Shown: positions 6,974 to 15,241 of the stretch, piece after piece | How the letters are laid out: every line of letters begins with the position of its first letter | Numbering within the stretch: position 1 is the stretch's first letter | From: a virus | Direction: 5' to 3' (one strand) | Virus record (IMG/VR): IMGVR_UViG_3300023174_000071 | Coordinates: 62,001-126,000 of that record | DNA length: 64,000 nucleotides | Notes under the pieces: generated by a model | Database searches by the model: none | What the model was told of the DNA's origin: nothing | What the model saw: the letters and a program-made list of their open reading frames with translations, nothing else | Translations under genes and position numbers: made by a program

Positions 6974-7653
6974 TGCTTAACCGAGTTAAAAATAAAATCA
7001 CATCTTTTCTTGAGCAGGATCGCTTAAAGGAACAGCTTGCTGAATTAAGCAAGGAATGTCTAGATTTGCAATCTACAATGTTTAGGTCTCAAACAGCCAT
7101 CAACATGGCTTACACTAAGGGTATTAAACTGCTCACCCCAATTGATATTGGAAATGGTAGGCTTTTATCTTCAATTGGAGATTTGAAGTTTACAGAGCAG
7201 ATTACAGAATTATCCCGTCTGCTAAGCTTCGTTTTAGAACAAAAGTTAAAGGCGCTTTCGGAGCAGGTTCAGGAAAACGCAAATGCGGCGGAAGATTTAA
7301 AGCTACTTGAGTCTCAACTATCACAAGCGTATCTAAGAATTTCGGTTCTAGAAGAATCTGTAAAAAATACAGAAGCTCAATATCAGGCTCAAGCGAATCG
7401 AAGCCTGCAGTTAGAAGATATGATTAAGCGTCAAAATGAAACGGTAAAGAAAGCTCATGCGGAATGGCAGGCTCAGTATTCAGCAGTTTCATCAAAGCTT
7501 CATGATTGCGAAGAAAAATTAATTACAGAAGTTGCATCTTGGTTAAAGACCGGCCCGAAGAGTTCTGTTTATGGATATGAATCTATTTACGAACGAGAGA
7601 TGAGTTTAAAGGAAGCCGCTACCGCTTTAGAGAGGGGCAAATGGCGGAAATAA
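6973..7653 (+). CDS. Coiled-coil protein, 226 aa
   Basis: The product is dominated by long Gln/Glu/Ala/Leu-rich helices with heptad character (about residues 70-190). The start overlaps the upstream stop by one base. The C-terminus (EAATALERGKWRK) overlaps the start of a 46-aa gene. It may be a scaffold or structural accessory protein, but nothing defines the role. Confidence 0.55.
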   Translation: MLNRVKNKITSFLEQDRLKEQLAELSKECLDLQSTMFRSQTAINMAYTKGIKLLTPIDIGNGRLLSSIGDLKFTEQITELSRLLSFVLEQKLKALSEQVQENANAAEDLKLLESQLSQAYLRISVLEESVKNTEAQYQAQANRSLQLEDMIKRQNETVKKAHAEWQAQYSAVSSKLHDCEEKLITEVASWLKTGPKSSVYGYESIYEREMSLKEAATALERGKWRK

Positions 7654-7781
7654 TTTCAAGGATTGTGCGAGTGCCAACGGTCAGCGAATTGATCGCATCT
7701 TGGATTCGAAAGAATTACAATTCAGAGCAAGCCCTTGAGATTGCCGATAAAATTGAAAAAGGCGAATGGCACAATAATTAG
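7641..7781 (+). CDS. Small hypothetical protein, 46 aa
   Basis: ATG 7641 lies 6 bases after GAGAGGGG and overlaps the end of the coiled-coil gene by 13 bases. The short product begins MAEIISRIVRVPTVSEL and ends EQALEIADKIEKGEWHNN. Its C-terminus resembles that of the 55-aa protein at 9817-9984 (QIAEKIKTGKLN), so both may belong to one small-helix family. Good spacing and full use of the gap between two genes support it as real. Confidence 0.5.
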   Translation: MAEIISRIVRVPTVSELIASWIRKNYNSEQALEIADKIEKGEWHNN

Positions 7782-7789
7782 AGGTTATT

Positions 7790-8671
7790 TTGAGCAAGAA
7801 ACCTGTTGTCTTATTTCGACGCTCCCTTTCTGAGGAAGGGGAGTTCGAAGCTTGTTCTAGATATTTTGAAACTAAAACAAGCAGAATGGATATCCCAAAA
7901 GATACTACGGTCATTGGTCGTTATTCTGTTTTGCCATACTATAATGAGTTGCAAGAAGATTTATCTAAAGTAAATTCTAAGCTTATCAACTCTTATGGCC
8001 AGCATAAATGGATTGCTGATATTTGGGAATGGGCATCTCCGGGCACCCTACTGGAAGCCTATACGCCCAAAACTTGGAATAATTGGGCTAATCTTCCTGT
8101 CGGCAAATCTTTCGTTCTCAAGGGCAGAACGAATAGCCGAAAGCATATGTGGAAAACTCATATGTTTGCTAAAACAAATAAAGATGTTTCCGATGTCGCT
8201 ATTCGTCTGCTTGAAGATCCTCTAATTTCAGAGCAGGGCGTTATTATTCGAGAATATGTGCCGCTAAAAGAGTTGGCTATTTCAATCTCAGGAATGCCTG
8301 TAACTAATGAATGGAGAACTTTCTGGATTGTAATTAACTCCAAGGCAATTTGTGTTGCTGAAGGTTTTTACTGGGAGAAAAGTTTTCCAGATGTCAAAGG
8401 TTGCTTTGAGAGCAAAGGAAAACAATTAGCGGAAGAGGTTGCTCAAAAGATTGCTGAATCTGGAATGGCAAACTTTTTCGTTCTTGATGTTGCTCAAAAA
8501 ATGGCGAGTGATGATTGGATTTTAATTGAAGTTAATGATGGTCAGATGAGCGGCATTTGCGGATGCGATGAAAATACGCTATATGAAAACTTAGTTTCGG
8601 CAATCGGGTTGCATGCTCCAGATTGTGGGTGGCATCAAGATTGGCACGCATGTTCTTGTGGAACATTTTGA
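7790..8671 (+). CDS. ATP-grasp domain protein, 293 aa
   Basis: ATP-grasp enzymes join a carboxylate to an amine or thiol through an acyl-phosphate. Visible features are a nucleotide-binding Lys strand (FVLKGRTNSRKHMW, about residues 107-120), GVIIREYVPL, EWRTFWIV and the metal-binding end FFVLDVA...ILIEVNDGQMSG. It resembles the stand-alone R2K-type ATP-grasp proteins found in phages. The start is TTG, 6 bases after AGAGG. The C-terminus is Cys/His-rich (DCGWHQDWHACSCG), perhaps a metal site. The substrate is unknown; it lies beside an RlaP-like nucleotidyltransferase. Confidence 0.75.
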   Translation: MSKKPVVLFRRSLSEEGEFEACSRYFETKTSRMDIPKDTTVIGRYSVLPYYNELQEDLSKVNSKLINSYGQHKWIADIWEWASPGTLLEAYTPKTWNNWANLPVGKSFVLKGRTNSRKHMWKTHMFAKTNKDVSDVAIRLLEDPLISEQGVIIREYVPLKELAISISGMPVTNEWRTFWIVINSKAICVAEGFYWEKSFPDVKGCFESKGKQLAEEVAQKIAESGMANFFVLDVAQKMASDDWILIEVNDGQMSGICGCDENTLYENLVSAIGLHAPDCGWHQDWHACSCGTF

Positions 8672-8678
8672 GGAAAGA

Positions 8679-9815
8679 ATGAATTTCTCATTGAAAGATC
8701 GAACGATTCTTTTGACTGTCGCTGGTTCAAGGGCTTACGGAACACACACTCCCGAAAGCGATGTTGATATGAAAGGAGTAGCTGTTCCAACGAGAGAATA
8801 TTTCATAGGGTTCTCCAACCACTTTGAGCAAGCTGAAGGCTCGCATGTTTCTCAGTTTTTATTTCTTCTAAATGATGTTGAAAAAGAAATTGTCAAAAAC
8901 TCAAAGATGGAAGGAGTAATTTACGACATTCGAAAGTTTATAAAATTAGCCGCAGAAGCTAATCCTAATATTTTGGATGTTCTTTTTTGTCGAGAAGAAG
9001 AAGTTCGTTTAACCACTTCGGTTGGTAAAAAGCTGAGAGATTCGGCGCAAGAGTTTGTTTCTGCAAAATGTCATTTTTCTTATTCCGGATACGCCTTCTC
9101 TCAATTGAAAAGAATTAAAAATCATCGTCAATATCTTCTTAATCCACCAAAAAAGATGCCGGCAAGAAGCGATTTTGGATTGCCAGAAAAGACGCTTATT
9201 CCTGCGGATCAGTTGGCCTCAGCAAATGCTTGTGTAAAAGAATTGATGGACAGTTGGTCGATTGATTTTACAGGAGTTGAACCTTCAACGACGATTCAGA
9301 TTCAACAAAAGATTGAAGATTACTTATCTGTCATTGAAAGTTATAAGAACTCAGATATTGATCCTAAATTTTACGCTGCAGCAAAAGAACTTGGTGTCAG
9401 CGACAATTTAATTTGGGTAATGCAGCGGGAGCGTGAATATGAAAGTGCAAAACGTTCTTGGACTCAATATCAAAACTGGAAAGAAAATCGAAATAAAGAA
9501 CGAGCAAAACTTGAAGCGGAATCTGGATTTGATCGAAAGCATGCTATGCATTTGATTCGATTGCTTCATATGGGAAAAGAGATTTTAACGGAAGGTAAAG
9601 TTAATGTTTGGCGAGGCGGAATTGATGCAGATATCTTGAATGATATCCGAAATGGCGGTTGGACATACGAACAAGTAGTTGAATATTCTGAGAGATTGAA
9701 CGAAGAACTTTCTAGCATTTATCAATCCGGTTCATATGTTATTCCCAAAGCTCCAAATAAGCAAAAATTAGATAATCTTTGCCAAGAGATTGTTCAAGAA
9801 ATGTTGGATTTATGA
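8679..9815 (+). CDS. RlaP-like nucleotidyltransferase (DNA pol beta superfamily)
   Basis: The product (378 aa) begins with a nucleotidyltransferase core: GSRAYGTHTPESDVD with Gly16-Ser17 and the metal-binding Asp28 and Asp30, then MKGVAVP. This matches the stand-alone predicted nucleotidyltransferases linked by genome context to RNA repair (RlaP type). ATG 8679 is used because GAGGAAAG precedes it; upstream codons in frame lie inside the ATP-grasp gene. A 7-base gap separates it from the ATP-grasp gene. It probably adds a nucleotide to an RNA end or a protein; the target cannot be read. Confidence 0.8.
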   Translation: MNFSLKDRTILLTVAGSRAYGTHTPESDVDMKGVAVPTREYFIGFSNHFEQAEGSHVSQFLFLLNDVEKEIVKNSKMEGVIYDIRKFIKLAAEANPNILDVLFCREEEVRLTTSVGKKLRDSAQEFVSAKCHFSYSGYAFSQLKRIKNHRQYLLNPPKKMPARSDFGLPEKTLIPADQLASANACVKELMDSWSIDFTGVEPSTTIQIQQKIEDYLSVIESYKNSDIDPKFYAAAKELGVSDNLIWVMQREREYESAKRSWTQYQNWKENRNKERAKLEAESGFDRKHAMHLIRLLHMGKEILTEGKVNVWRGGIDADILNDIRNGGWTYEQVVEYSERLNEELSSIYQSGSYVIPKAPNKQKLDNLCQEIVQEMLDL

Positions 9816-9816
9816 T

Positions 9817-9984
9817 ATGCCCGATGTGAATAACAAAGAAAAAGATTGTTGCGAAAAAGCAAAAGAAGAAGAGCGGATTCGAATTTGGAGTTGGATTTTA
9901 TCTCAAATAGATGGCAAAGATCCAAAAGCGGCTTTGTTACTTATACAAATTGCTGAAAAGATTAAAACAGGAAAATTAAACTAG
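9817..9984 (+). CDS. Small charged protein, 55 aa
   Basis: ATG 9817 follows the nucleotidyltransferase stop by one base. The product is short and charged with a CC pair (KEKDCCEKAKEEERIRIW) and a helical C-terminus resembling that of the 7641-7781 protein. Function unknown. Confidence 0.45.
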   Translation: MPDVNNKEKDCCEKAKEEERIRIWSWILSQIDGKDPKAALLLIQIAEKIKTGKLN

Positions 9985-10031
9985 CATGTAACCCAAAAGC
10001 ATGTTAATAGGAAGTATGCGGAGATTTTAAA

Positions 10032-11501
10032 ATGAATCAAGATGATATTGAAGCGAAGCTCTCATCTTTGAGAAATAATGGAATCGATCCTTATCCGTCT
10101 GGAACAGGAGAGCGGTCTTATTCCATCAAAAATCTTTATGTATTTGATAATTTCTCTCTATCTCAACTTTCCGAAATAGAGGGTATGTTTTCAATCTCCG
10201 GCAGAATTCGATTTAAAAACGAAATTGGTTCTATCGGTTTCGCTCGAATGCAAGACCATTCCGGAAAGATTCAAGTTTACATTTCAAAGAAGAATATGGA
10301 TGCACAATCTGTATCTCATTGGAAGGCCACTACTCTTGGCGATTGGGTTTCCGTCTCCGGTGTTCTCTGGAGAACAAGGACGGGCGAACTAACCCTGAAG
10401 GTTTATAATTACAAAATTACATCTAAGTGCGTTCACCCTTTGCCTGATAAGCATAATGGCTTTACGGACCAAGAAGGTTGCTATCGTCAGCGTTATTTAG
10501 ATCTAATTTTTAATGAAGAATCTTTCTCTAGAATCAAAACTCGCTCACATATTGTAGCGAAGATTCGTGATATTCTAGGCGGCAAATCTTTTCTCGAAGT
10601 GGAAACCCCTATTCTTCAGCCAATTCCCGGTGGAGCAAATGCGAAACCTTTTATCACTCATTACAATGCTTTGGGTGAAGATTTCTATATAAGAATTGCG
10701 CCAGAATTGTATTTGAAAAAGTTACTGGTCGGCGGATTCCCTGCTGTATATGAAATTGGGAAAAATTTCCGAAACGAAGGTCGTTCAACGAAGCATAATC
10801 CAGAATTTACAGCGGTTGAATTTTATAAGGCAAATGAAAACTATCTTTCATTTATGCAGCTAACCGAGTTTTTGATTTCCGAATGTGCAAAGATTGTTAA
10901 CAAGGAAATGTTGTTTGAACGAGATGGCGTTCGGTTTTCTTTACATCCAGATAATTGGTCATCAATGACGATGAGTTATTCTGTGGAAATTTACACAGGC
11001 ATTAAGAACGCTTGGGACCGAGAAGAGATTGAATCTTATCTGCTTCAATATCACCTTTCTCAAAAAGAAACCTGGAATGGATTATCTTTGGGCGCAAGGA
11101 TTGAATTTTTATTCTCCAAGCACGTTGAGCCTAATCTGATTAATCCTACATTTATTACTCGCCATCCTGTAGATATTTCGCCCCTTGCCAAAACTAGCGA
11201 TATTAATCCAAACGAAACAGACCGATTTGAATTATTTATTGCTGGAATGGAAGTTGCCAATGGATTTTCCGAATTGAATGATCCGGTGGAGCAGGCAAAG
11301 AGATTCCGAAATCAAGCGCAAAACAAAGCTTCGGGAGATGATGAGGCAATGTTCTTTGATGAAGATTTCGTTTCAGCATTAGAGTATGGAATGCCTCCAG
11401 CGGCGGGTGCAGGAATTGGAATTGATCGTTTGGTTATGCTGTTAACCGGCGCTCCATCTATCAAAGATGTAATTGCATTTCCAACTATGAAGAAAAACTG
11501 A
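10032..11501 (+). CDS. lysS: Lysyl-tRNA synthetase, class II
   Basis: LysRS charges tRNA-Lys with lysine using ATP. The 489-aa product has the N-terminal anticodon-binding OB fold (SISGRIRF, IGFARMQDHSGKIQVY) and the class II core: the motif 2 segment FRNEGRSTKHNPEFTAVEFY and the motif 3 segment GAGIGIDRLVMLLT, ending in the LysRS-type tail SIKDVIAFPTMK. Length and domain order match full bacterial LysRS, so it looks functional. No tRNA gene is seen in the window. A phage LysRS could support late translation or protect against host attack on tRNA-Lys. Confidence 0.96.
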   Translation: MNQDDIEAKLSSLRNNGIDPYPSGTGERSYSIKNLYVFDNFSLSQLSEIEGMFSISGRIRFKNEIGSIGFARMQDHSGKIQVYISKKNMDAQSVSHWKATTLGDWVSVSGVLWRTRTGELTLKVYNYKITSKCVHPLPDKHNGFTDQEGCYRQRYLDLIFNEESFSRIKTRSHIVAKIRDILGGKSFLEVETPILQPIPGGANAKPFITHYNALGEDFYIRIAPELYLKKLLVGGFPAVYEIGKNFRNEGRSTKHNPEFTAVEFYKANENYLSFMQLTEFLISECAKIVNKEMLFERDGVRFSLHPDNWSSMTMSYSVEIYTGIKNAWDREEIESYLLQYHLSQKETWNGLSLGARIEFLFSKHVEPNLINPTFITRHPVDISPLAKTSDINPNETDRFELFIAGMEVANGFSELNDPVEQAKRFRNQAQNKASGDDEAMFFDEDFVSALEYGMPPAAGAGIGIDRLVMLLTGAPSIKDVIAFPTMKKN

Positions 11502-11623
11502 ACATCAAAAATTCATTGACAAACAATTGATTTCGCCTGTTCTTCCAGCCGAATCGATCTTTTACAATCTCTTTAAAATGCTAATATTCCCCAGAATAAA
11601 TAAGAGGGGGATAGGTAGAGGAA

Positions 11624-11893
11624 ATGTATATCGAGCTAACAAAGATTGCGAGAAAGCTTTCAAAAATGGGGAAGGTTAAAGAGGCTGAGCAACTTTTTGA
11701 CATAGCTGAAGAAGTGGGTTATACTGTAGCCACGAAAGATGATGACTTTGACCAAGACTCAAAGCAAGAAATCGATTTGTATGAAGTGATTAACAATTCA
11801 ACCTTGGAGGATATAGCTGAAATATTGCTAGATAATCTCGATGAAGAGCAGTTATTTAATTTGATAAAGATGATAAAAGATAACATATATTAA
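11624..11893 (+). CDS. Hypothetical acidic helical protein, 89 aa
   Basis: The start follows AGAGG about 6 bases upstream. The N-terminal helix (IARKLSKMGKVKEAEQLFDIAEE) reads like a TPR- or HAT-like helical hairpin, followed by an acidic linker and an acidic C-terminal helix. The 122 bases upstream hold AT-rich sequence with a possible but weak promoter (TTTACA at 11561, TAATAT at 11582, 15-base spacing). Confidence 0.5.
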   Translation: MYIELTKIARKLSKMGKVKEAEQLFDIAEEVGYTVATKDDDFDQDSKQEIDLYEVINNSTLEDIAEILLDNLDEEQLFNLIKMIKDNIY

Positions 11894-11907
11894 CAAGGAG
11901 AGTTCTA

Positions 11908-12153
11908 ATGGCTGTTGAATTGATTGCTCGTAAAAATACAGATTCAGATGGTTGCTTTGCAATTCAGGATTTTCAACCGGGAGATTGTATTATTGTAAAT
12001 CTTTCTGGCGGAGAACGTGTTCGTGGTGTAGTTGATCGTGCGGATTATCGTATTAATCAGATTACGTACCATACCAGTTCAGGCAAGAACTATCGAACCT
12101 CTATTGAGAGTATTGTTATGCTTCAAGGGCCGAATCGACGTTGGCTTGAATAA
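11908..12153 (+). CDS. Hypothetical small beta-rich protein, 81 aa
   Basis: A strong AAGGAG site precedes the ATG. The product reads as a small beta barrel (FQPGDCIIVNLSGGERVRGVV, NQITYHTSSGKNYRT), reminiscent of SH3-like or ferrous-transport-A-like folds, but no family is certain. Confidence 0.55.
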   Translation: MAVELIARKNTDSDGCFAIQDFQPGDCIIVNLSGGERVRGVVDRADYRINQITYHTSSGKNYRTSIESIVMLQGPNRRWLE

Positions 12154-12203
12154 TATTTTGAAATATTGAATTTTCTGATAGTTTAATTTCAAAAGAGGTG
12201 AAT

Positions 12204-12410
12204 ATGCAAAAGAAGCCAGTTGTAAAAACTCGTAAGTTGAAGAATTTTTCTTTTTCGTTGATTAAGCAAAATCCTTCGCATGCCCGTTATAGTAACAATC
12301 TATCCATTATGGTTAATAATGGAGAGAAAGAACAACGTGTGACGTTTAATCCACGAGAAGCACGAGCGTTGCAGCGATTCTTGGAAGAGAATCTTCAGAA
12401 CCAAGATTGA
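12204..12410 (+). CDS. Hypothetical basic protein, 68 aa
   Basis: ATG 12204 is preferred to GTG 12198 because AAAAGAGG lies at the proper distance. The product is Lys/Arg-rich in its first half (KKPVVKTRKLKNF) with a helical C-terminus (REARALQRFLEENL). It is followed by a clear terminator, so it ends its operon. A nucleic-acid-binding role is possible. Confidence 0.55.
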   Translation: MQKKPVVKTRKLKNFSFSLIKQNPSHARYSNNLSIMVNNGEKEQRVTFNPREARALQRFLEENLQNQD

Positions 12411-12417
12411 TAAAAGC

Positions 12418-12443
12418 GGGGCGAGTTATTCTCGCCCCTTTTT
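12418..12443 (+). terminator. Intrinsic terminator
   Basis: GGGGCGAG (12418-12425), loop TTATT, CTCGCCCC (12431-12438), then TTTTT. It ends the operon before the 12462 gene. Confidence 0.9.
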
Positions 12444-12461
12444 ACTTCCAAACGTGAAAAA

Positions 12462-13586
12462 ATGAAAGCCACCCAACATTATAAAAGCGCAAAAGTTGGA
12501 AATTTTCTCTTATATATTCTTAAGTCATTAAATCATGACCAGATTATATCGGGATTAGTTCACAAAAACATTTCTATGGACTACATTCGAAATCAATTTT
12601 TGTTGGACGGGATAAATTATAATCATCTTATTATTGCGGCGAACTATCGTTACCTTCAACTTTTTGAAGAATATCAATTTGACAGCTATCTCTGCAGAAC
12701 TGAAGGCGTAGGTGAACAGACAACTTTCGCCATGTTTGATGAGGCAGAAGGTCACTTTAAAGAAAGCTATAAAGATTTCTTCTCTGATGAATTCATTCAA
12801 TGTATTTATAAGAATAAAAATTCAAGAATGGGTTATAGGAGTATTTACTATTTCTTTAATTTGATTTCAAATATATTAATTGAGCCTGCTTGTTTTTCTC
12901 TACCTGCTCAGCTTTCAATGTCTCAAATAGCTGATTATAGTTCAAACTTGTTTTTGATGACGCCTCTTAAGAAAGTTAAGAATTCTAATCCATTAAAATA
13001 TGAAAAAGTTGAAACGCCAATCTATCTAAGAAAGAAAGATATGGCTCTAGATATGTATGCGGCAAGTTGTGGTAAAAGCCCAACTCTAAGTGCAGAAGAT
13101 ATTGGAACATTAAATTCGTCTGTATTTAAAACCACAAAGATGAATAGCAATTTTTATTACATACCCGCAACTTCATATATCTCTTGTAACAATTTTTTTA
13201 AATCAAATCCAAGTGAATTTAATAAGCAAATCGATTTTGTTTTGGGCAACTATAAGAAGCTAACTCCTGAGCAGAGGTTTGCCCTTGTTTCTATTTTAAG
13301 CGTTATTGGTGCGGTAAATAAGGATTCTGCCGAACTCTTCCGACGAGATCGTTCAACCCTTGTTCAAGAGCATTTTTTGAAAATGATGTGCATCAACAGC
13401 CATCTTTATCCAAATATTAATTCTTTGCTTCAATCATATTTGGATCTAAAGAACAGTTACCTTTCAGATAACTTTAGAATAATTTTAGCTTATCATGGTT
13501 CGTTTGAATGGTTGCCATTTTTGCTTGGAACGAATAGAATGCGGGTGTCGGATATTGTTAACGAACGGATAGAGAGGGGATTTTGA
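12462..13586 (+). CDS. Hypothetical protein, 374 aa; paralogue of 18990 and 26610 genes
   Basis: I recognise no domain. The C-terminus (FEWLPFLLGTNR...IVNERIERGF) matches in pattern the ends of two other proteins in the window: PLKYLTRIIGQ...ISQRFEAGK at 18990-20360 and KVPFLLGSR...IEKRLERGV at 26610-27353. The gene starts 18 bases after a terminator with little ribosome binding site, and its stop overlaps the methyltransferase start. Confidence 0.6.
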   Translation: MKATQHYKSAKVGNFLLYILKSLNHDQIISGLVHKNISMDYIRNQFLLDGINYNHLIIAANYRYLQLFEEYQFDSYLCRTEGVGEQTTFAMFDEAEGHFKESYKDFFSDEFIQCIYKNKNSRMGYRSIYYFFNLISNILIEPACFSLPAQLSMSQIADYSSNLFLMTPLKKVKNSNPLKYEKVETPIYLRKKDMALDMYAASCGKSPTLSAEDIGTLNSSVFKTTKMNSNFYYIPATSYISCNNFFKSNPSEFNKQIDFVLGNYKKLTPEQRFALVSILSVIGAVNKDSAELFRRDRSTLVQEHFLKMMCINSHLYPNINSLLQSYLDLKNSYLSDNFRIILAYHGSFEWLPFLLGTNRMRVSDIVNERIERGF

Positions 13587-14104
13587 AATTCCGAGAAGAA
13601 ACTAGGCGTCAACGTTATTTGGCGAAAGCTTCAAGGGCGAAAGTTCTGCCATTCTATTTGGCTGCAGTTAACTTTGGTTTAGATGAAAATCTAGCGCTAC
13701 TTATTCGTTCCGCATCTTGTTTTGGTGCGGCAGGAATATTTGTAATTGGAGGCGTTCCGAGTCCTTCCTTTTTAAGGGGCCGCTCCGGAACAACGCTTGA
13801 TTTCGCAAATATTAAATCATTTTCTAACCCATCGCATTTTCTTGCACATTGCAGAGAAGAAGGTTTTAAGGTTGTCTCAGCGGAGATTTGTGATGGTGCA
13901 ACAAGTTTATATGATTATTCTTTTGATTTTTCAGCGCCAAATGTAATTGTAGTTGGAAATGAAACAACGGGGGTTCCGGGAGAAATTATTCTGCATAGCG
14001 ACAATGTGTTTATTGAAATGCCCGGAGTTGGAGCGTTTCTCAACACATCTCAAACTGCAACTGTTTTTGCTAATGAGTTTGTTCGCCAGCTAAAATATTC
14101 ATAA
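13583..14104 (+). CDS. SpoU-type (TrmH/TrmL-like) RNA 2'-O-methyltransferase
   Basis: SPOUT enzymes with this layout methylate ribose 2'-OH in tRNA or rRNA using S-adenosylmethionine through a trefoil knot. The 173-aa product has motif 1 (DENLALLIRSASCFGA, with Asn36 and Arg42), motif 2 (VVGNETTGVP, residues 123-132) and motif 3 (IEMPGVGAFLNTSQTAT, residues 144-160). It lacks an extra N-terminal domain, like compact TrmL enzymes. The start is TTG overlapping the upstream stop, after GAGAGGGGA. The target RNA is unknown; tRNA is likely given neighbouring tRNA-related genes. Confidence 0.88.
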   Translation: MKFREETRRQRYLAKASRAKVLPFYLAAVNFGLDENLALLIRSASCFGAAGIFVIGGVPSPSFLRGRSGTTLDFANIKSFSNPSHFLAHCREEGFKVVSAEICDGATSLYDYSFDFSAPNVIVVGNETTGVPGEIILHSDNVFIEMPGVGAFLNTSQTATVFANEFVRQLKYS

Positions 14105-14105
14105 G

Positions 14106-15197
14106 TTATGCTGCGATCTTGGCGGCAGCTCCGGCAGCATTATCGGTTTCATCTATTAGTTTGCTTAAATCTCGAATAGACTTTTTAAACGCCTCTGGAT
14201 CGAATTCTTTGACCGATGCGTCCGGCTTATCTTCCTGTTTAGTGGTTAGAACTTTGTCACCCTTTGCTTCTTCTTCTTTGATTTTCTTATTTAGATAATC
14301 AAGATGTTGATTTATAATTTCTTGGGCGCTATCAAATGTTGCGCCGAACCACATCTCTACTGCTTTTGGTCCCGCATATATTTGAAGAATATTGTTGATT
14401 GTATTTGCAATCTGAAGAAAAGTTGCCGCACCAGCAGATAGACCAAATGTTGCGGGAGTCGCTATCGCTCCAGCTATAGTGAGAATGTCAACAATTAAAT
14501 CTAAAAACCCGCCGCCAGCATCTAAAAATGCCAGTATCCAATGGCGAGTGTAGCTGGCCAACTTTACAAGATCCATAACTGCATCAGGATCATCTTTGTG
14601 TTTTAAGAGAATATTTTTGATTTTTTCTGGATGCGTAATTGGCTCAAAATGTCCAAAACCATATTTGTCACACAATACATTGGACTCATTTCGATATCCT
14701 GAAAAAATATTATAGAGTCCATAGATAACTTGAGTTAGACCTAGCGCCTTGGTAAATACACCAAAAACCTTTGGACGCATTTTAAATTTTCCAAAGTTAT
14801 CAAAAAAACTATCTTTAATTGCTTTAAACTCAATAGCTTCTTTGGTAAACCCAGAATCGTCGCAAAATAATCCTTCAGAAATTAAATATTCTTCAAATAT
14901 TTTTGCGCTCTTTACTGCTTCAGCTTCCGTTCCATCTTCGCTTACTAAATAATCTCTAATTTTTTTTAATTGATCCCCGCTAAACCCAGCAACTGTTGCG
15001 GCAAATTCTTTCATCTGAGAAATTGGTCTCCCAGATAGAAGCTCTTCTTTTAGGACCTTATTAGCTTCCAACCATTTTTGCTGTTGAGCATAAAGAGATT
15101 CTACGCTATTATCAGATGAATATTTTTTCATACCGCCTTGCTTTTCCAGCAAAAGTTGATACATAGCAGAACGAAGTGTAATTAGACGTTGATTCAT
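14106..15197 (-). CDS. Minus-strand protein with internal hydrophobic region, 363 aa
   Basis: This is the only convincing minus-strand gene in the window. It converges tail-to-tail with the methyltransferase gene (2-base gap) and diverges from the 15242 gene. ATG 15197 is chosen because AGAGAG precedes it on this strand; an upstream TTG at 15224 is weaker. The product has charged helices at both ends and a long hydrophobic, Gly/Ala-rich middle (about residues 215-265, FLDLIVDILTIAGAIATPA), reminiscent of membrane-inserting or pore-like helical hairpins. It could be a moron or a virion protein; function unknown. Confidence 0.65.
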   Translation of the reverse strand: MNQRLITLRSAMYQLLLEKQGGMKKYSSDNSVESLYAQQQKWLEANKVLKEELLSGRPISQMKEFAATVAGFSGDQLKKIRDYLVSEDGTEAEAVKSAKIFEEYLISEGLFCDDSGFTKEAIEFKAIKDSFFDNFGKFKMRPKVFGVFTKALGLTQVIYGLYNIFSGYRNESNVLCDKYGFGHFEPITHPEKIKNILLKHKDDPDAVMDLVKLASYTRHWILAFLDAGGGFLDLIVDILTIAGAIATPATFGLSAGAATFLQIANTINNILQIYAGPKAVEMWFGATFDSAQEIINQHLDYLNKKIKEEEAKGDKVLTTKQEDKPDASVKEFDPEAFKKSIRDLSKLIDETDNAAGAAAKIAA

Positions 15198-15241
15198 AAG
15201 ATTACTCTCTAAAAAGTTTCGCAAAAATAGTAGGTGAAAAA

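Noticed and set aside
11516-11521. TTGACA as a promoter -35 box
   Set aside because: No acceptable -10 box lies 15-19 bases downstream (GTTCTT region).
11908-12153. GroES candidate
   Set aside because: The protein is small and beta-rich, but it lacks the GroES N-terminal strand and a recognisable mobile loop.
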